From assembly GCA_043751595.1 (NCBI GenBank), contig JAYUZR010000036.1, positions 1-7,605 on the forward strand: 7,605 nt of DNA, given 5' to 3'. Positions 6,694 to 7,605 of the stretch are shown piece after piece. The notes under the pieces were generated by a model. It made no database searches. It was given only the letters and a program-made list of their open reading frames with translations, and was not told where the DNA came from. Within the stretch, counting starts at the first letter, position 1; each line of letters starts with the position of its first letter. Both the position numbers and the translations under genes were made by a program. The DNA is from JAYUZR01 sp043751595. GTDB taxonomy: Bacteria > Patescibacteriota > UBA1384 > CAILIB01.

Positions 6694-7599
6694 TTAGCGG
6701 ACTGGATGGCCTCCGAACAGTGCACGCATATGAGAAAGAACTCTCATAGCCATCTTCCCCCTACCCTGACTAGTAAAGCGTGCATGGAGGGCAGCAGCAA
6801 GGACAGGTGTAGGCACACCAAGCTGCGTAGCTTCGCGCAGTGCCCAGCGCCCTTCACCAGAATCGGCAACGGCGTCGCTGACGCCTTCAAACTGAGGCGC
6901 GGTTTGTGCGGCTTCTGCGGCGAGATCGCCAAGAAGAGATTCAACCACACTTCCGTGTTGCCAAGCAGCCAGTACCTGGGGAATTGCCACTTGTACTGGT
7001 GCGTTTTCGGCACCGAGCAGCTCGATTCCTTCGCCGAAGGCTTGCATCATGCCGTACTCGATGGCGTTATGGACCATCTTGGTGTAGTGCCCAGCCCCAA
7101 TTGGGCCGGCGGCAACATAGCCATCTTTTTGAGCCAATGCCTGCCAAATAGGACTAAGAACCTGCTGTACACTTGCATCGCCGCCAACCATTAGGCAGTA
7201 GCCCTTGGTAGCTCCGATAATCCCGCCGCTAATGCCACAATCTAGGTAGTGCACGCCGTGCTTGGCAGCCAAAGCGCCAAGCTGCATACTGTCTCTGAAA
7301 TCTCCGTTAGCGCTATCAATAATACAATCGCCAGCCGCCAAAAGTGGCAATAACTCGGTAACGTGCTCGGAGGTTACGCTGCCGGATGGCAAAGAAAGCC
7401 AGAGTACGCGAGGAGTAGGAAGTTGCTCTACTAGCTCGGCCAAACTAGCCGCCGTTTTCCCGCCAGCTTCCTCAAAAGCCTGTCGCTTATCTTGGGAGCG
7501 ATTAAAAGCAATTACCGTATGACCTGCAGCCACTAAGCGGTTTGCTACGCCCATGCCCATGCGACCAAGACCGATACAACCTATAGATGAAGTGTTCAT
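6694..7599 (-). CDS. gnd: 6-phosphogluconate dehydrogenase, decarboxylating, short form
   Basis: Oxidatively decarboxylates 6-phosphogluconate to ribulose 5-phosphate in the cytoplasm (oxidative pentose phosphate pathway). At 301 residues it matches the short bacterial form, which lacks the long C-terminal part of the ~470-residue enzymes. A Rossmann domain with GLGRMG at 10-15 is followed by the substrate and catalytic motifs: SGG at 124-126 in DCGISGGIIGATKG, GAGHYTKMVHNAIEYGMM from 168 with Lys174, His177, Asn178 and Glu181, and SDAVADSGEGRW at 241-252. After the second beta strand it has Asn33-Arg34-Ser35 rather than an acidic residue, which suggests NADP+ preference although many short forms use NAD+. 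The usual DGGNS element reads DSANG (95-99), keeping the Asn. The ATG at 7599 is followed by a proper Rossmann start; only six upstream bases are in the window. It ends 31 nt before the RND gene. Confidence 0.95.
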   Translation of the reverse strand: MNTSSIGCIGLGRMGMGVANRLVAAGHTVIAFNRSQDKRQAFEEAGGKTAASLAELVEQLPTPRVLWLSLPSGSVTSEHVTELLPLLAAGDCIIDSANGDFRDSMQLGALAAKHGVHYLDCGISGGIIGATKGYCLMVGGDASVQQVLSPIWQALAQKDGYVAAGPIGAGHYTKMVHNAIEYGMMQAFGEGIELLGAENAPVQVAIPQVLAAWQHGSVVESLLGDLAAEAAQTAPQFEGVSDAVADSGEGRWALREATQLGVPTPVLAAALHARFTSQGRGKMAMRVLSHMRALFGGHPVR

Positions 7600-7605
7600 A
7601 GAAAA

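Overview
The window looks like a piece of a Candidate Phyla Radiation (Patescibacteria) genome, most likely Saccharibacteria (TM7). This is an inference. It rests mainly on the style of the XseA N-terminus (VEGEVASF, then FVFFDLKDE, then LEDGMRV), on the tight packing of genes with hardly any intergenic DNA, on the lack of visible Shine-Dalgarno sequences, and on an RND permease without adaptor or outer-membrane partners, as expected in a monoderm. The standard genetic code fits: long frames run without in-frame TGA, which argues against the Gracilibacteria/Absconditabacteria code.

All seven genes lie on the minus strand and are read from high to low coordinates. They are: a short-form 6-phosphogluconate dehydrogenase (7599-6694); a 1075-residue RND permease (6662-3435); a flippase-like LPG-synthase-type membrane protein (3432-2356); a two-helix membrane protein with a bacterial PH domain (about 2348-1839); a four-helix membrane protein of unknown function (1839-1462); a membrane-anchored DsbA-like thiol oxidoreductase (1450-788); and the N-terminal 60% or so of exonuclease VII large subunit XseA (770 to beyond position 1). 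From gnd to xseA the junctions are +31, +2, +7 (or overlapping by 14), -1, +11 and +17 (or -1) nt, so they could form one transcript. No stretch over 300 bases lacks a gene. I see no tRNA, rRNA, CRISPR array, insertion sequence or phage gene.

The five middle genes form a cell-envelope block: a transporter, a putative lipid or lipid-carrier flippase or modifier, a PH-domain membrane protein, an unknown membrane protein and an extracytoplasmic disulfide enzyme. The flanking gnd (pentose phosphate pathway) and xseA (DNA repair) are housekeeping genes with no evident functional link to it.

The points most worth a second look are these. The RND permease has an altered proton-relay core: the AcrB Asp-Asp/Lys triad reads Asp-Pro/Glu. 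An imperfect long RNA hairpin (9 bp plus 8 bp, perfect within each arm) sits at the end of the PH-domain gene, just before the next start codon. An operator-like 19-bp palindrome fills the short gap in front of the RND gene. I see no complete novel defence or mobile system here.
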